Shown one piece after another: positions 17,801-26,600 of a stretch of 35,540 bases of DNA (the first letter of the stretch is position 1; every line of letters begins with the position of its first letter). Both the position numbers and the translations under genes were made by a program. The stretch lies in assembly GCA_946415345.1 (NCBI GenBank), contig CAMKRY010000007.1:1-35540 (forward strand). The letters are read 5' to 3'. The DNA comes from an uncultured Bacteroidales bacterium. GTDB lineage: Bacteria > Bacteroidota > Bacteroidia > Bacteroidales > UBA932. The notes beneath the pieces were generated by a model. That model made no database searches. It was not told the DNA's origin and saw nothing but the letters and a program-made list of their open reading frames with translations.

Positions 17801-17963
17801 TGGCGCCCGGATAGGACGCAAAGACCATCAGCTGGTTCGACTCGATATCCGGCAGGAAATCGATCGGCAGCCGCAGCAGGGCGAAAACGCCCAGGATGGC
17901 GAAGGCCAGATAAATCAGGAAGGTGGTTACCGGCTTGTTGACAGCCGTACGGTAGATGCTCAT
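14829..17963 (-). CDS. RND efflux pump, inner-membrane transporter (HAE1/AcrB type)
   Basis: 1044-aa proton-driven RND transporter exporting hydrophobic or amphiphilic compounds through a tripartite pump. Seen: an N-terminal first helix (TFLIYLAFAILGVFALL), two large periplasmic domains, twelve predicted helices, and the conserved helix-4 motif GMVVDDAIVVLEN around residue 400 with the paired Asp residues of the proton relay. It is full length for the family. Substrate is not readable. It lies 12 bases after the adaptor gene and overlaps the PG0541-like gene. Confidence 0.96.
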   Translation of the reverse strand: MSIYRTAVNKPVTTFLIYLAFAILGVFALLRLPIDFLPDIESNQLMVFASYPGASAEDVENNLTKTLENTLNSVSDLKNLTSQSRENLSMIALEFEYGTDIDDAANDVRDKLDMITSYLPDGASTPVLYKFSTDDMPILILSATATESVSALDKILDDDVATPLARISGVGTVSVVGAPKREIHVYVDPNQMAAYGINITTIAGVIGAENRNVPSGSLDVGSNTYALRIKKEFSDPSELSDLVIGYSMGNAVYLKDVARIEDGVEERTQESYTYGVRGAQIIIQKQSGYNTVEVVRQVRERLEELKKTLPHDIRFTEVMGTSDNIENTIESLFETIMITFLVVMLVVFVFLGKWRGTLIVVLSIPIALLASLLYLFATGNTLNIVSMSALSIAIGMVVDDAIVVLENVTSHIERGEKPKEAAVHGTAEVGISVIASTLTMLCVFLPLTMVGGMMGIMFKQLGWIVSIIMTVSTTAALTLVPMMCAYMLDAKRSNGKLYKIFFTPINKALDGISRGYGHLIGWSMRHKISVFVIALAVFGLTLGLLGPKIKTEFFPTADQGRLSLTLEMPVGTSQDVTAEVASRIYDRLKAEIPEIRILSYSFGQADTDNAFASMQSNGTYLISMRMNVGTKTERIASHGRSTSDISDQVRAILRDFPELNRSIVTEGGMMIGGASSVKVEVYGYDFYETESVAKLIQGQLVQSPVFAQVTLSRDQYTPEYQVDFDREKLAINGLTSTQAAAAVSAAMSGTVASLFREEGEEYNIRVRYAPEFRRTDEDLENIVVYNPLGKGIRVKDLGRIVESEVPPTIERKNRERMITVNAIVSQDYALSDAVEVAQEVLASSDIPRSVSCELAGDYKEQQDMFSDMALLMVLIVLLVYMVMASQFESFMGPFVIMFSIPFAFTGVILGLWATGIALGMMAMIGIIILLGIVVKNGIVLIDYTILCQERGMGVREASIEAAKSRLRPILMTTLTTVLGMIPMAIGTKEGSEMWNSLGMAVVWGLSISSLITLVLIPTLYCLLSETRARRQARKAARRAKKAEV

Positions 17964-17975
17964 GACTTCCCGGGA

Positions 17976-19001
17976 TTAGGCTTTGACTTCCACCTTGTCA
18001 CCCGTACGGAGGGTGGCGTGGCCCTTGGTAATGATGGTTGCGCCCTCGGACAGGCCTTCGAGGACCTCATATTCGGCACCCATGTGACGGCCCAGCGTGA
18101 CGGGGGTCATCGTGACGGTACCGTCCTGTTCCAGAACGAAGACGAACTTCTGGCCTGTGCCGGACTGCTTGACGATGGCCATGTCAGGAATGACGATGCG
18201 CTCAGTGTCGCCGAAGGTCACGCTGACCTTGGCGTACATGCCGGGACGGAGCACGCGGTCGCTGTTCTGGACGAGAACCTCGGCGGAGAAGGTGTGCGTC
18301 AGCGGATCGATGGTCGGGTAGAGGCGGTTGACCTTGCCCTCAAAAGTGCGGCCGGGCAGGGCGTCGACGGTGATATCCACCTTGTCGCCCTTCTTAACGA
18401 GGGTGTATTCGCTCTCGGAGATGCCCACGAGGAGCTTCACTGGCGTCACCTGCTGGATCGTGAACAGCGGCGCCGTCATGGCGAACATGTCGCCGACATC
18501 GAAGTTGCGGGCGGTGACATAGCCGGTCAGCGGGCTGCGGAGGATGGTGTTCTCCTCGAGATTCTGGTAGTTGGATTTGCGGAGCTTATAGCCGAGCTCG
18601 GCGGTCTCGAAGTCGGACTGGGACACGCCGCCCTCTTCGTAGAGGGTTTTCAGACGGGCGTACTCGATCTCGTCATTCTGGACCTGCAAGGCCAGCTGGT
18701 CGAGCTGGAGACGGTCCATCTCGGCGAGGATCTGGCCTTTGCCGACATAGTCACCGACCTCGACGTTGATCTTGCGGATGCGGCCGCCCTGCTGGGGCAT
18801 GATGTTGTTGGTCGCATAGGCCTGGACACTGCTGGAATAGGAACTCACCTGGGGAACGTTGGCGAATCCGACGGTCTGCACCTCAACGAGGACAGCCTGC
18901 TTTTCGGCGGGGACGCCGGACTTGGACTCGGAGGATTGGTTTCCGCTGCAAGCCGCGACGGCCAGCGCAAGGGGGAGCAGTTTGAGAAGGAAGGACTTCA
19001 T
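17976..19001 (-). CDS. RND efflux pump periplasmic adaptor (membrane-fusion lipoprotein)
   Basis: 341-aa adaptor bridging the RND pump and TolC. A lipoprotein signal ends in AVAAC (Cys18), so it is likely anchored by lipid. Seen: a lipoyl/barrel-sandwich half (GGRIRKINVEVGDYVGKGQ), a short helical hairpin (about residues 95-140), the second lipoyl half (LRSPLTGYVTARNFDVGDM), then beta-barrel and membrane-proximal domains (YAKVSVTFGD). It lies 14 bases after the TolC-like gene and 12 bases before the pump. Confidence 0.94.
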   Translation of the reverse strand: MKSFLLKLLPLALAVAACSGNQSSESKSGVPAEKQAVLVEVQTVGFANVPQVSSYSSSVQAYATNNIMPQQGGRIRKINVEVGDYVGKGQILAEMDRLQLDQLALQVQNDEIEYARLKTLYEEGGVSQSDFETAELGYKLRKSNYQNLEENTILRSPLTGYVTARNFDVGDMFAMTAPLFTIQQVTPVKLLVGISESEYTLVKKGDKVDITVDALPGRTFEGKVNRLYPTIDPLTHTFSAEVLVQNSDRVLRPGMYAKVSVTFGDTERIVIPDMAIVKQSGTGQKFVFVLEQDGTVTMTPVTLGRHMGAEYEVLEGLSEGATIITKGHATLRTGDKVEVKA

Positions 19002-19015
19002 ATCTTGATACTTTT

Positions 19016-20599
19016 TTATTTTCCGTAAGAACCCTCGAGGTCGACGTTTCCTTCGTCGTCGAGGAAGTCATAGCCGAGCATCTGCTCGAGGCTGGACTTG
19101 GCGCCCAGATAATTGTAGATGGCCTGCGAGACGCCGAGGCGGGCCTGGGTCAGCACGAGCTGGGCGTCGTTGAGGTCCGTCAGCGTGCTGCGGCCGACCT
19201 GGTAGGACTTGCTGGAGATGTCGTAGGCCTTCTGGGCGAGGTCGACGGCCGTCTGGGCGGAGGCGTAGCTCTTCATGTTGGTCTCCATGGTCTGGAGGCT
19301 CTGGCGGATGCCGATGCGGAGCTGGCGCTCGGCGTTGACCTTCTGGAGGTCGAGCTCGCTCTGCTGGACCTTGGCCTGGCGGACGGCGTTGTAGTTCTTG
19401 AGGCCGGTGAAAATGGGGATATTGAGCTGGAGGCCGACATAGGAATACGGCGTCCATTTGTACTCGCTGAACTTGAAGTCGTTGGTCATCGCCATGTAGC
19501 TGTAGGAGAAGGCGACGGCGAGGGACGGCAGGTTGGCGTACTTCTGCGTGCGGACCGAGGAGGCCAGCATGTCGGCCTGGAGGGCGAGCTGGCGCATCTG
19601 GGTGTTGTTGTCGAGGGAGAGTTCATCCTCGTTGCGGGCGACATCCTCCAGCATCGTGTCGGTATAGTCGGTCAGCTTGCCGGCCACGTCGATGTTGCTG
19701 TCGAGGTCGATGCCGATCAGCGCCTTGAGCTGCCACAGCGCCAGGATGACGTTGTTCTCGGCGGTGTAGACGTTTGGAATCGCGGAAGCGACATTGGCCT
19801 GCGCCCGCGCCATCTCGAGGTCGGAGGCCTTCTGGGCGTTGTAGCGGCGCTCGGTCTGCTCGAAGTTCTCGACGGCATTCTCATAGACGGTCTTGTAGAC
19901 ATCGAAGGCTTCCTTGGCGAGCAGCACGCCATAGTAGGCCTGCTTGACGTTGGTCACCATCGCCAGGCGGGACTCGCGCGCCTGCTCGACGGCCAGCTCG
20001 ACCTGCGCACCGGATAGTTTGAGGCTCTCCCAGAGCTGGAAGTTGATCAGCGGCATGGAGGCGGTCAGGCCGGCGCTGTAGGTGTTGAGACGGCCGACTT
20101 CGATACCGCCGGAGGACGAGGTGCCCCCCTCATCGCCGCCGCTCATCGCGGCCATGATTTCGTCGGGATCGAAAGGCACGCCCGAAGCTGCGGCCATCTG
20201 GCCGAGGACGTTGAAGATCGGCGCGAACATGCTGCCGAACATGCCGCCGCTGCCGGACATGCCGTCCATATACATGACCTGTTTTTTGATGGTCCGCTGG
20301 TAGGAACCGGAGAGGCTGATCTGCGGGAAGAGCGCGGCGTAGCTGCCCTTCTTGGCGTATTCGTTGCGGGTGATTTCCTGGTCGGCCACCTTGACGGAGA
20401 TATTCTCGCTGAGGGCGATCTTGAGGCAGTCCTCGAGGCTCAGCACCAGGGTATCGGCCGCCGGCCCCTCCTCCTGCTCCGGCATCTTCATGGCCAGGGA
20501 CTCGGAAGGCGCCACGACGGCGTATTGGCCATAAAGCGTCCCGCTGCCAAGCAGGACGGCCGCCATGGCCACAAAAGGAATTTTCTTTGTCAAATGCAT
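19016..20599 (-). CDS. TolC family outer-membrane efflux channel
   Basis: 527-aa TolC-type outer-membrane factor, first gene of the RND operon. I start at ATG 20599 because it gives a proper signal peptide (MHLTKKIPFVAMAAVLLGSG...); the in-frame ATG at 20650 adds 17 charged residues ahead of it. Two OEP repeats with long coiled helices are seen (for example ESRLAMVTNVKQAYYGVLLAKEA and the paralogous later half). An unusual Gly/Met/Ser-rich insert (residues about 120-170, MSGSGGMFGSMF) sits in the first half. No exact TAnnTTTG element was found upstream. Confidence 0.94.
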   Translation of the reverse strand: MHLTKKIPFVAMAAVLLGSGTLYGQYAVVAPSESLAMKMPEQEEGPAADTLVLSLEDCLKIALSENISVKVADQEITRNEYAKKGSYAALFPQISLSGSYQRTIKKQVMYMDGMSGSGGMFGSMFAPIFNVLGQMAAASGVPFDPDEIMAAMSGGDEGGTSSSGGIEVGRLNTYSAGLTASMPLINFQLWESLKLSGAQVELAVEQARESRLAMVTNVKQAYYGVLLAKEAFDVYKTVYENAVENFEQTERRYNAQKASDLEMARAQANVASAIPNVYTAENNVILALWQLKALIGIDLDSNIDVAGKLTDYTDTMLEDVARNEDELSLDNNTQMRQLALQADMLASSVRTQKYANLPSLAVAFSYSYMAMTNDFKFSEYKWTPYSYVGLQLNIPIFTGLKNYNAVRQAKVQQSELDLQKVNAERQLRIGIRQSLQTMETNMKSYASAQTAVDLAQKAYDISSKSYQVGRSTLTDLNDAQLVLTQARLGVSQAIYNYLGAKSSLEQMLGYDFLDDEGNVDLEGSYGK

Positions 20600-20690
20600 C
20601 TGTAGTGAATCGTTTTTGCGCGCGCGTATTTCCTGCAAAAAATGAGCCATGGGGTTCGCTTAAACAACGAAAATTCAGGAAGAATTATAA

Positions 20691-20714
20691 ACCCGGAACC
20701 TCTCGGCTCCGGGT
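20691..20714 (-). terminator. Putative terminator after the TonB-plug protein gene
   Basis: ACCCGGA (20691-20697) and TCCGGGT (20708-20714) form a 7-bp stem extended by a CC/GG pair. On the minus strand the hairpin is followed by a T-rich but interrupted run (TTTATAATTCTT). It lies 13 bases after the stop of the gene ending at 20727 and would end the accessory operon. Confidence 0.6.
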
Positions 20715-20726
20715 CTTCAAATCGAA

Positions 20727-23066
20727 CTAAAAGGCCAGCGAAAGGCCGAGCACAGCGCGGGACATCAGCGGATAGCGGCTGATTTCATAGCCCATTGATG
20801 TATCCATCAGCGCCGCTTCAGGGTCCATGCCGCTATAATTCGACCAGCAGGCGATATCCTCCAGCGACACCCATACCTTCGCTTCGGACATTCTGAGACG
20901 GGAGGCCCAGGATCGAGGAAGGCCGCACGACAAACTGATCTGACCCAATTTGAAGAAACGTCTCCTCGGATGGACCCTGTCCGATTGAAGTACATAGTTG
21001 GTTATTTCCTTCGGCAATGGAGCGTCGGGATTCTCCGGCGTCCAGCAGTCTTTCAGCAGTTCATTATAATGCCAGTTCGCCCAATTCGTGATCCGGTTGC
21101 CGCCCCAACCATAACCGCTTACAGCCAGGCTCAGCGTTTTCCACGAGACGGTAGCCTCCACGGCATAGCTCGCGCGAGGCATCATACCGCCAAGCAACGT
21201 TCTGGCCATACCCCTGTCATCATACTTCCAAATCGCCTCCCCCGTCTCTTTATCCACGCCCTCCAATACAAACCAGGAATACATGCCGACAGGGCTCCCG
21301 TCGTACAGTTCGCTCATGGTCGTCGCATATGCATTCTTGAAATCGGTGTTTACACGGTTGCGCATCCGGGCATAGTTGCCGGACAAGTGTATTCCCCAAT
21401 CCCGATGCTGCAAGGACCAATGACCGGACAGAACGACGCCTTCGTTCCGTACCGAATTCCTCACTGTCGGCCTGATTCTATTCCAGTAAGTTCCGATATG
21501 ATCGTGATTCCGGTAATAGGTCGCCTCAATCCGCCATGTAGCCTGTGGGGACGAAGAGAATCCAATTCCCGCACTGCGGCGAACGGACCGGTTCCACATA
21601 AGAACTGCATTATATGTATTGACGTCATAAAGATCGGTATGGCGCGCCCATTCTTCTCCGGACCGTTCGACGACCCCCTGTCCGACTTTCGCCCAATCGG
21701 CATGCAATGTGATATAAGGTCGGTTCAGAACGGTACCTTTTATGGAGAAATACGGCGACCAGGACGGTTTGGATGCCATCCATTCCCCGTCCCCCCAGCG
21801 GGTCATGACGCCGCCGCTTACGGTTGCCCGGTCGCGCCAGCCATAGGTAATGGTCCCATGTCCCTGCTGCCATACATCCTTATAATCCCAGAAGCCGTCT
21901 TTGCCCTTCTCGAGCAGCCACCCCCAATAGGCATCCGAATCCAGCCATGTAAGCCCGGATGTCGAGACGGGCTGGTTCCCTCCATCATAATAATACTGAC
22001 GAAACGCATTCCAGCTCCGTACCTGATGGAGATCGCCCTCGACGGCCACGCGATGGTCTTCCATGAAAGCATGCTCCCAACCGAGCTCCGCGCCGTACTC
22101 GATGCGCTGGAGTTGCAGTCGGTTTATGCCGCCGTTGACCACCAGATTGTTTTCATTGCGGCCATCCCAATAAGCGTTTCTGATGGCCCGTCCGTCCCGG
22201 CGGCCGGAGAAGTAAGCATTCACGCGCAGACCCTCGATGGGACGCATGTCCAGATCGGCCCGAAGCCGTTGCTCTTCACGCTCCTGCTGCTGCGCACCCC
22301 ACTCCTCCTGCCCCTCTGCAGGCAGCGCATTATTGCCCAGACAGAAACTAAGCCAGTTATCGCGGCCGCTATCCTTGATCATCCACCCGTACGAACCGCC
22401 CACCGCTAGACGCATCCAGGGCAGGATGTCCGCCTCCAGGGAGACCGTCGAGACATAGCGGGTATTCATGTCATCTTTCCCGAGGTAATACCCGTCACCT
22501 TTATCCGCCGCGAAAGAAGCCCGAATGCCGAGCCAGCGGTTCCGGAACTGCGCGCCAACGTTGTGCTGACGATGGAAGCTGCTGCGCTCGATATACTTGT
22601 CTATGTCTATCCCTTCAAAAAAAGGCTGCGGCAGGTCGTTAATCTTTTGGCTCGCATGACGAAAGCTATAGTCCGCATGGAACCCACGAACGTCCGCTTT
22701 GCGCGTGCTGACGAGCACGACACCGGCAGTCGCATCGGGTCCCCAATGGGCGATGGCCTCGGGGCCTTCCAGCACGCGGATGCTTTCACAGTCGCTGGCC
22801 GGGACCATCGAGAGGTCCCGAACCCGCACGCCGTCCACCACATATACCGGCTGCATGGACTGATTGAGTCGGGCACCGCCGATATATATGGTCGGCGTCG
22901 ACCCGGGATCCGCCGCCGACGAGGCAACGATGACGCCCGGCTGCCCGTGAAGCAATTCCACCGGATCCCACGCCATCGTCTGCACGGCCAGCGTGTCCGC
23001 GCCCTGCGCCAGCGCGCTGACGCAGGACATAGACACGAAGAGAGTTATGAATAAAAGATGTTTCAT
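20727..23066 (-). CDS. TonB-plug/beta-barrel outer-membrane protein, SusC-like but short
   Basis: 779-aa predicted outer-membrane receptor. Signal peptide residues 1-20, then a plug domain directly (about residues 30-125: YVVDGVRVRDLS, SIRVLEGPEAIAHWGPDATAGVVLVSTRK), then a barrel rich in aromatic strands ending in LGLSLAF with a C-terminal Phe. The SusC-type carboxypeptidase-regulatory domain and an obvious TonB box are missing, and the protein is shorter than the usual ~1000 residues. No SusD gene is nearby. It is the last gene of the accessory operon, 7 bases after the 183-aa orphan. A role in nutrient uptake, in surface display or uptake of the operon's YD proteins, or in immunity is open. 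Confidence 0.85.
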   Translation of the reverse strand: MKHLLFITLFVSMSCVSALAQGADTLAVQTMAWDPVELLHGQPGVIVASSAADPGSTPTIYIGGARLNQSMQPVYVVDGVRVRDLSMVPASDCESIRVLEGPEAIAHWGPDATAGVVLVSTRKADVRGFHADYSFRHASQKINDLPQPFFEGIDIDKYIERSSFHRQHNVGAQFRNRWLGIRASFAADKGDGYYLGKDDMNTRYVSTVSLEADILPWMRLAVGGSYGWMIKDSGRDNWLSFCLGNNALPAEGQEEWGAQQQEREEQRLRADLDMRPIEGLRVNAYFSGRRDGRAIRNAYWDGRNENNLVVNGGINRLQLQRIEYGAELGWEHAFMEDHRVAVEGDLHQVRSWNAFRQYYYDGGNQPVSTSGLTWLDSDAYWGWLLEKGKDGFWDYKDVWQQGHGTITYGWRDRATVSGGVMTRWGDGEWMASKPSWSPYFSIKGTVLNRPYITLHADWAKVGQGVVERSGEEWARHTDLYDVNTYNAVLMWNRSVRRSAGIGFSSSPQATWRIEATYYRNHDHIGTYWNRIRPTVRNSVRNEGVVLSGHWSLQHRDWGIHLSGNYARMRNRVNTDFKNAYATTMSELYDGSPVGMYSWFVLEGVDKETGEAIWKYDDRGMARTLLGGMMPRASYAVEATVSWKTLSLAVSGYGWGGNRITNWANWHYNELLKDCWTPENPDAPLPKEITNYVLQSDRVHPRRRFFKLGQISLSCGLPRSWASRLRMSEAKVWVSLEDIACWSNYSGMDPEAALMDTSMGYEISRYPLMSRAVLGLSLAF

Positions 23067-23073
23067 TATTCGC

Positions 23074-23625
23074 CTATTCTACATAGCAAATATCAAGACT
23101 TGTAGTGTATATTTCGACAGGATCACCACTGGGGTTAAACTCAACGAAATAAAAATTTACTGAAGCCTCTTGACTATATGGTATCATTACTATACAAACA
23201 TATGCAGTTCCATTAATACGGAAAACTTTAGATAGCCTTAGATGATAATCCGTTATACACCGGCTATCTTTATTCGGTTCTTCTTGATGCACGATTGAGT
23301 AATCTAAAACGACTCGCTCGTTATTTTGAGAATTCGCGTCAACCACAATTTGTTCATACATCTGTTCTTCCTTGTTCCATAATTCAAGTAGATTCTTTGT
23401 TTCACCTATCAAACAATCTAACTGCATGAACGAGAAGCATTGCTCTGGTTCTTCAACTTGTCCAGAATAATAAAGTCGACAATCAGAGAGGTCAACACCA
23501 TTGACTTTGTCAGTATTCTGTATGAAATAATCAACTCCCTTTTGTTCCAATATCCTTTCCGCCGATTGTGCAAAAAGAAACGAAGACCATGTGGCTATGA
23601 TTAAACTTATTACTATCTTACACAT
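23074..23625 (-). CDS. Secreted AT-rich orphan, candidate immunity protein
   Basis: 183-aa protein with a signal peptide (residues 1-19, ending LFAQ) and no recognisable domain. The mature part holds seven Cys residues and is predicted to be mixed alpha/beta. The gene starts two bases after the stop of the RHS/metzincin gene and is strikingly AT-rich compared with the flanking GC-rich coding DNA, as is the C-terminal domain just upstream. Position, size, export signal and composition suggest it is a cognate immunity protein, for example a periplasmic inhibitor of the metalloprotease tip; this is inference. Alternatives: an accessory secreted factor of the same system or an unrelated passenger. 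Confidence 0.7.
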   Translation of the reverse strand: MCKIVISLIIATWSSFLFAQSAERILEQKGVDYFIQNTDKVNGVDLSDCRLYYSGQVEEPEQCFSFMQLDCLIGETKNLLELWNKEEQMYEQIVVDANSQNNERVVLDYSIVHQEEPNKDSRCITDYHLRLSKVFRINGTAYVCIVMIPYSQEASVNFYFVEFNPSGDPVEIYTTSLDICYVE

Positions 23626-23627
23626 AA

Positions 23628-26600
23628 CTATTGCTTTCTTATTTTATTGACGGAACCGGTTCCAAAGCCTTGAGGAGCAGTACCAATAATAATTGGTTGG
23701 GCCAATACTTTCCCCTTCACCTCTTTTTCTGGTTTAGTCCCAATACCGACCTCTGATCTCTGTAATATTTCCATAATCTGATAATCCTCAATTCTTGGTT
23801 TATGGTTTTCTCCTACTGTCTCAGACATTACCGTTTTAGGTGAATGAGAAACCCCAAAAAGATGCCCAATCTCATGTGCGGAAACAATTTCTGATTCACT
23901 ATATGATTCCTTCACCGCTGCTTGTTTACCATTCGAGACACCTCCTGCGTCACTATTACCATTACTATAGAAAACGGGGGACTGATCTGGGAGAACCATA
24001 AAAGCGTTTTGAAAAGCAGGTGCACTGTCTGTTTCTGTTTGTAATCCCAGCTGTATCACATTGACAGACATCACAATATCGTATGATACGGTTCCAGAAT
24101 CAGTCTCGAAATCATATGAAAACTTATTAGATTGATTATTCCAAACCTTTGCTCCTCGTATAGCAGAAGATACTGAAGAGCTGTTAGCTAGAATGTTCAT
24201 TGATAATACAATCTGCTGATTATCGTGATCAATCGTAATCTCCCAGTCTCTCCCATCTGTATCGATACTATTCATCGGATTCCCGGCGCAATATGCATAG
24301 GGACTGATCGAATAATACTTCTCCGCCATGGGGTCCATCGTCGTCCAGCGGGGGATCGACGAGGTGTAGTGACGGGCACCGAAATCGTAGGCCAGGGCCT
24401 TGTCATCGTACTCCTTGCCGCCGTACTTGTACGGATTGCCGCTGTCAACGGCCGCACCGTCCGGAAGGCTCTCGCCGTAGGGATCGTAGTGATTCGTCTG
24501 GAGAATACTTCCACTTGCGTCTGTGACCAGGCGATTATTGCCCAGGTGGTCCGCCACGAAGAAGCGGTACTCCGGGCTATCCCCGGACATATCCACGTAA
24601 CCCCCGTCAAACAGCACCTTCTGAAGCGACGTCCGGTCGTATATCAGGTTCCCTACATAGTCCGTCCGCTCCCGCACATCAGGCATGTCGGGAAGATTCA
24701 ACGGCAGCATCGCCTTCGACTGGAGTTTAACGCCAGATGCCGTGTACAGATAATTACGGCTATCCACCCCGTATATTACTCCATGAGGTCCGCCAACCAG
24801 ACCCGGCGCTACATTCGACGGAAGATTCAGCAAATTATAACTGATCTGGGCGATTCCCCGCCCCAGGTCCTTCGTCAGGTTGCCGTTCGCATCATACGCG
24901 TAGTTGCTTCCGTCCGTCAGGTGGTTCCCCGAGTACGAGACCTGCGTCGTGTCCGTCGCCGTGGCAAGCAACGTGACGTTCCCGTTCCGGTCATAGCCGT
25001 AGCCGCGGCTGTAGTCGCTCTGTCCCGCTCCGTCGTCCGCGTAGCCCGCGCCCGTCAGTCTCGACAGTCCGTCATACGCAAAGTCATACCGCCTGCCCAC
25101 GCCGTCGCTCCCGGCCATCCAGTCCATCGCACTTACGTTCCCGCCCCACTGGACACCCTGCTGGGGATTGACAGGGCGAAAGGTCTGATAGTACAGCTTC
25201 TCCGTGAATGTCTCGCCAAGAGTCCCCTGCTGGGCATTGCCGCCCACCTTGATATCCGTCAGCCACGACCTTACGTTATACTCGTAATTCGTCTTGAGAT
25301 CCGCATCACCGTTCCTGCTGTCGCTCTCCAAGCGACCGACAGCGTCGTAGGCGTAGTCATGAAGCACAACCGGCGAGAGCACGTCCAACTTGTGGGTCAC
25401 CGTCAGCGGACGGCCCCAGGCATCGTAACTGTATGTGTAACGCTCCGTCATATCGCCAACCGTAGGATCACTGTGGATGATTCTGGCCTTCAGCGGATGA
25501 CCCGTAAAGTCATATCCCGTGTTTGTCCGCTGCCAGCCACCGCGGTGCGTCGAGTGCGATTCCTGCACCACCCGGCCGCGGTCATCATAGTACAGCACAC
25601 TCCAAAGATACTGATTCCCGTCCGTTTCTCCAAGCACTTTCTCCAGACGGCCCGTCATTCTTCCGATTCCGCCGTAGGTATACTTGTCACCATAGTCGTC
25701 ATTCGGCGCCGACGAGTCGAACCGTGTCGGGCTCGTCTGGGAGGCCGCTGAAGGGATGCCGTCCATGTTCCCAAGGAAAGCATAGTCGTCATACCAGCTG
25801 ACCGTCAGGACGTCCGCTTCGCTCAGGTCGAAGTTGACTGGAAGATATCCATAATCCCGCATATCCGTCGAAGGATCATTGCGCTGGACAAAAACGTTTA
25901 TCGCTCCTAGCGGATCCGTGAACGGAGACAGTATCATCTCCTTCGTCCCCGTCAGGCACGGACGGCCGTTCCGGTCGGCCAAGGCGAAGGACCATTCCCC
26001 TCTCAGGCGCTGGTTGCCGTCCTGCGTATAGACCAGCCTTCCGCCCTTGTCATAGATATAATATACCCACTCCGCTCCGGGCAGCTTCTTCGCAATCAAC
26101 TGTCCTTTGGTGTCATATCTATAGAAGTAACCATACTCTCTCAACTTCGGAACTGACGAAAGTGTGAATGTCATGCCATTTACTCCGGTTAGCCATTGCG
26201 ACAGCTCCGGAGGGAACACGGCTATCATCCTTCCTGCCGGATCGTAGCAATAATAGGTATCGGCATAATCATTTTCCCCAAGCACGCGGCGTTCAAGGAC
26301 CGTCTGCCCGAACACATCCGTAAAAGTCAGCAGACTCCGGCCGTCCTCATCCGTCGTTTCCGTTATTTTCAGCTCGCCGGCTGAATAGTTCCCACCTTTC
26401 TGGACGACGGCTTCAATATTCCCCGAATACGTGGTAGCGAGCTTGATCAAATGATAATTGGACTGGTTCGGATTGTTGAGACAATAACCATATTCCGTGG
26501 ATTTCCCGGCCTGGCGCCAGGCAGAGCCGGCGCCCCATTCGCTTCTTACCCGGTCCAGAGGGCTACCATCATAGTGCACCTCAGCAAACGGAGCCGCATC

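Noticed and set aside
16050..19028. 992-codon open frame on the plus strand across the RND pump and adaptor genes
   Set aside because: It is antisense to well-supported conserved genes; its protein is rich in D, H, G and V, the usual mirror of GC-rich codon bias, with no recognisable domain.
20600..20650. Upstream ATG for the TolC-like gene
   Set aside because: It would put 17 charged residues ahead of a clear signal peptide.
20970..22409. 479-codon plus-strand open frame across the TonB-plug gene
   Set aside because: Antisense, no domain or start signal.
24225..25751. 508-codon plus-strand open frame inside the RHS gene
   Set aside because: Antisense to YD repeats; periodic composition of the repeats keeps the frame open.
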